From the NCBI RefSeq assembly GCF_007997085.1, contig NZ_VORR01000017.1, forward strand, positions 1-64,000: a DNA stretch of 64,000 nucleotides. The letters run 5' to 3'. The notes below the pieces were generated by a model. It was not told the origin of the DNA and made no database searches. It worked only from the letters and a program-made list of their open reading frames with translations. Below, piece by piece: positions 61,468 to 64,000 of this stretch (the stretch's first letter is position 1; each line of letters starts with the position of its first letter). A program made the position numbers and the translations under genes. This DNA comes from Polaribacter sp. IC066 (GTDB lineage: Bacteria > Bacteroidota > Bacteroidia > Flavobacteriales > Flavobacteriaceae).

Positions 61468-62964
61468 ATGAAAAATAAGCTAATTTTAGCCTTAGACCAA
61501 GGCACAACATCTTCAAGAGCAATTTTATTTAACCACAGTGGAGAAATTGTTAGAGTTTCTCAAAAACCTTTTGAACAGATTTTTCCTAAATCGGGATGGG
61601 TAGAGCACGATCCAAATGAAATTTGGTCTTCTCAAATATCGGTAGCGGCAGAAGTTATTGCAAAGGCAGGAATTACTGGAGAAGAAATTGCAGCAATCGG
61701 TATCACAAACCAAAGAGAAACAACAATTGTTTGGGATCGAGAAACCGGCGAAGCTATTTACAATGCAATTGTTTGGCAAGATAGAAGAACCGCTAAATTT
61801 TGTGATACATTAAAAGCTGCAGGTCATACAGATATGATCAAAAAGAAGACTGGGTTGGTATTAGATGCTTATTTTTCTGCGACTAAATTAAAGTGGATTT
61901 TAGATAACGTAGAAGGAGCAAGAGAGAAAGCAGAAGCTGGTAAATTGTGTTTTGGTACGGTTGATACCTTTTTGGTGTGGAAGTTAACTAGAGGTAAAAT
62001 GTTTATTACCGATGTTTCTAATGCTAGCCGTACCATGCTTTTAAACATTCATACATTAGAATGGGATGAAGAATTATTACAATTATTTAATATTCCTAAA
62101 GCTATTTTACCCGAAGTAAAAGAAAGTAGTGAAGTGTATGGAACAACAGCTACAACCTTATTTTCTACAAAAATTCCTATTGCAGGTATTGCAGGAGATC
62201 AGCAAGCTGCCTTATTTGGTCAAATGTGTATAAAACCGGGTATGGTTAAAAATACATATGGTACTGGTTGTTTCTTATTAATGAATACGGGTGAAAAGGC
62301 AGTATATTCCAAAAATAATTTATTAACGACTGTTGCTTGGAAAATAAATGGAAAAACTACGTACGCATTAGAAGGAAGTGTTTTTGTTGGGGGTTCAGCA
62401 GTACAATGGATGCGGGATGGTGCAAAAATGGTTAAAACAGCTCCTGGTATTAGTCATTTGGCAGAAACAGTAAGCGATAACGGTGGTGTATATTTTGTAC
62501 CAGCTTTAACGGGTTTAGGTGCACCGTATTGGGATCCTTATGCTCGTGGTGCTATTCTCGGTATTTCACGCGGAACTACAGATGCTCATATAGCACGCGC
62601 AACTTTAGAGGGTATTGCATTTCAAGTGTATGATATTGTAAAAGCGATGGAAGCAGATGCCGGTGAAAAAAGTATTGAATTAAGAGTCGATGGCGGTGCG
62701 GCTGCCAGTGATTTATTAATGCAAATGCAATCAGATTTATTTGGGTTTAAAATATTACGTCCAAAAACTTTAGAAACCACTGTTTTAGGTGCGGCCTATT
62801 TAGCTGGTTTGGCTGTTGGTTATTGGGATAGTGTAGACGAGATTCAATCTCAATGGACTGTAGATAAGGTTTTTGAGCCTGCTGGTGACGAAACAAAAAT
62901 TGAGGACATGCTAAAGTACTGGCATAAAGCAGTAAAATGTGCACAAAACTGGATCGAAGAATAA
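61468..62964 (+). CDS. glpK: Glycerol kinase
   Basis: Phosphorylates glycerol with ATP to give the substrate of GlpD. The FGGY-family N-terminus [15 protein letters not shown] is present, with the glycerol-binding TNQRET, WQDRRT, and the C-terminal signature [18 protein letters not shown]. The [20 protein letters not shown] block is typical of GlpK. At 498 residues it is a normal length. It lies between glpD and glpF, completing the glycerol uptake and use pathway. Confidence 0.97.
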   Translation: MKNKLILALDQGTTSSRAILFNHSGEIVRVSQKPFEQIFPKSGWVEHDPNEIWSSQISVAAEVIAKAGITGEEIAAIGITNQRETTIVWDRETGEAIYNAIVWQDRRTAKFCDTLKAAGHTDMIKKKTGLVLDAYFSATKLKWILDNVEGAREKAEAGKLCFGTVDTFLVWKLTRGKMFITDVSNASRTMLLNIHTLEWDEELLQLFNIPKAILPEVKESSEVYGTTATTLFSTKIPIAGIAGDQQAALFGQMCIKPGMVKNTYGTGCFLLMNTGEKAVYSKNNLLTTVAWKINGKTTYALEGSVFVGGSAVQWMRDGAKMVKTAPGISHLAETVSDNGGVYFVPALTGLGAPYWDPYARGAILGISRGTTDAHIARATLEGIAFQVYDIVKAMEADAGEKSIELRVDGGAAASDLLMQMQSDLFGFKILRPKTLETTVLGAAYLAGLAVGYWDSVDEIQSQWTVDKVFEPAGDETKIEDMLKYWHKAVKCAQNWIEE

Positions 62965-62998
62965 ACATCAAGTACTAACGAACTAAAACAAATAAATT

Positions 62999-63727
62999 AT
63001 GTCAATTTTAGTAGCAGAAATTTTAGGTACCATGATGCTTATTTTATTAGGAAACGGTGTGGTTGCAAATGTAGTTTTAAAAGACACAAAAGGAAACAAT
63101 TCTGGATGGATTGTCATTACAACAGGCTGGGCTTTAGCAGTATTTGTTGGGGTAGTAATTGCAGGTCCTTATAGTGGAGCTCATTTAAACCCGGCAGTAA
63201 CCATCGCATTAGCAACAGCAGGAAAGTTGTCTTGGAGTTTGGTACCCGAGTATATTGCCGGCGAAATGATTGGTGCCATGTTAGGAGCCTTTTTAGTGTG
63301 GTTGTTTTACAAAGATCATTTTAAAATAACCGAAGATGAAGGTGGAAAATTAGCTTGTTTTAGCACAGGGCCAGCAATTAGAAATACATTTTCGAACTTA
63401 ATAAGTGAAATTATTGGAACCTTTGTATTGGTGTTTGTAATATTCTATATGGCCGGACCAAGTATTAATTTAGGAGTTTCTACTGATGCCAAAATGGGTT
63501 TAGGCTCTCTAGGCGCAGTACCAGTGGCATTTTTAGTTTGGGTAATTGGTTTGTCTTTAGGCGGCACAACGGGTTATGCCATTAATCCAGCGCGTGATTT
63601 AGGTCCAAGAATTATGCATTCTATTTTACCTGTTAAAGGCAAAAGTGATTGGGGTTATGCCTGGATTCCAATCGTAGGTCCTATTATTGGTTGTGTACTT
63701 GCGGCTTTATTACATATTTCTCTCTAG
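62999..63727 (+). CDS. glpF: Glycerol facilitator, MIP/aquaporin family
   Basis: A 242-residue channel in the inner membrane for glycerol entry by diffusion. Both pore motifs are present: NPA in SGAHLNPAVTIAL and NPA in GYAINPARDLGPR; the Asp after the second NPAR is typical of glycerol-conducting members. Six hydrophobic segments fit the family. It is 34 bases after glpK and transcribed with it, followed by the porin-like gene. Confidence 0.96.
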   Translation: MSILVAEILGTMMLILLGNGVVANVVLKDTKGNNSGWIVITTGWALAVFVGVVIAGPYSGAHLNPAVTIALATAGKLSWSLVPEYIAGEMIGAMLGAFLVWLFYKDHFKITEDEGGKLACFSTGPAIRNTFSNLISEIIGTFVLVFVIFYMAGPSINLGVSTDAKMGLGSLGAVPVAFLVWVIGLSLGGTTGYAINPARDLGPRIMHSILPVKGKSDWGYAWIPIVGPIIGCVLAALLHISL

Positions 63728-63762
63728 TCTAAAATTACTCACAAAATTTAAAATCAAATAAA

Positions 63763-64000
63763 ATGAAAAAAGTATTATATATACTTTTAGCTGCATTTGC
63801 GGCGCAGTTAAGTACTGCCCAAGAAAAAACGTTAAAAGACAGTCCGCTTGATTTTTCAGTAGATTTAAAAACAAGCCATTTATGGAGAGGATTAATTATT
63901 TCAGACAGACCAATGGCTGCCGTTTTTCTAAAACTAAAACTAGATAAATCAGGAAGTTTTTCTACGGGTTTTTGGGGAGGAGTGGCTTTCGCAAATGAAA
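63763..64000 (+). CDS. 5' part of a probable outer-membrane porin, cut by the window edge
   Basis: Seventy-nine codons are visible. A signal peptide (MKKVLYILLAAFAAQLSTAQ) is followed by strand-like sequence: LDFSVDLKTSHLWRGLIISD, MAAVFLKLKLDKSGSFSTGF and WGGVAFANE. The SHLWRG and later Gly/Trp pattern resembles TorF-type putative porins. It starts 35 bases after glpF, so it probably belongs to the glycerol operon and could carry glycerol across the outer membrane. The rest lies beyond the window. Confidence 0.65.
   Translation, partial: MKKVLYILLAAFAAQLSTAQEKTLKDSPLDFSVDLKTSHLWRGLIISDRPMAAVFLKLKLDKSGSFSTGFWGGVAFANE

Noticed and set aside
1..64000. tRNA, rRNA, tmRNA, RNase P RNA or known riboswitches
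   Set aside because: I looked for hallmark sequences in the gaps by eye and saw none; a covariance-model search would be decisive.

Overview
The window is AT-rich bacterial DNA with the gene families, promoter style and secretion signals of a member of the Bacteroidota, most likely a marine Flavobacteriaceae. The evidence is a T9SS C-terminal sorting domain, a GLPGLI protein, a HmuY-type lipoprotein beside a TonB-dependent receptor, zinc peptidases of Bacteroidota type, and several TAnnTTTG-type -7 promoter boxes. A genus such as Polaribacter is possible but is not proven by the sequence. I saw no rRNA, tRNA, CRISPR array or recognisable riboswitch.

Layout. 1-3.4 kb: an accessory island with the start of a leftward gene cut by the window edge, a nested inverted repeat, one orphan small ORF and two overlapping C5-cytosine DNA methyltransferases. 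No restriction gene is in view. 3.4-7.6 kb: SulP transporter, Nudix hydrolase, pyrE, SRPBCC protein and biotin ligase. 7.6-13 kb: a co-directional operon rsfS-ftsH-LUD-cdsA-psd-ACBP-YceI lipoprotein (ribosome silencing, membrane proteolysis and phospholipid synthesis). 13.4-19.8 kb: SDR epimerase, a large secreted zinc protease, and a VWA plus AAA+ pair.

20.3-28.7 kb: a heme/iron acquisition locus. A leftward group (DUF6607-like protein, secreted ankyrin protein, DUF2271 protein with a candidate covalent-FMN motif, PepSY-flavodoxin-reductase fusion, small CxxC protein) diverges from a TonB receptor and a HmuY-like lipoprotein. The likely logic is outer-membrane heme capture followed by electron delivery across the inner membrane. 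29.9-34.6 kb: a sucrose or mannosylfructose-type sugar module, comprising a HAD phosphatase fused to an invertase-like glycosidase, a sucrose-phosphate-synthase-like glycosyltransferase and a fructokinase. 35-46.9 kb: exported peptidases and hydrolases, SDR, beta-barrel protein and GNAT acetyltransferase, with decayed gene remnants between them. 47.8-58.3 kb: htpG, FabH-like synthase, GLPGLI protein, CoA-binding protein, a pyrR-pyrB-(hypothetical)-(T9SS tail)-rnz operon and a TPR protein. 58.8-64 kb: a glycerol locus with a divergent DeoR-type regulator, glpD, glpK, glpF and the start of a probable outer-membrane porin.

The intergenic DNA is not featureless. Two families of diverged dispersed repeats occur. 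One carries hairpins whose stems change in a compensatory way between copies. There are also in-frame remnants of a GNAT gene, a DUF6249-like gene and possibly the htpG 3' end. The most rewarding leads are the sugar module with its phosphatase-glycosidase fusion, the flavinylation-like motifs in the DUF2271 and GLPGLI proteins, and the structured repeat family.
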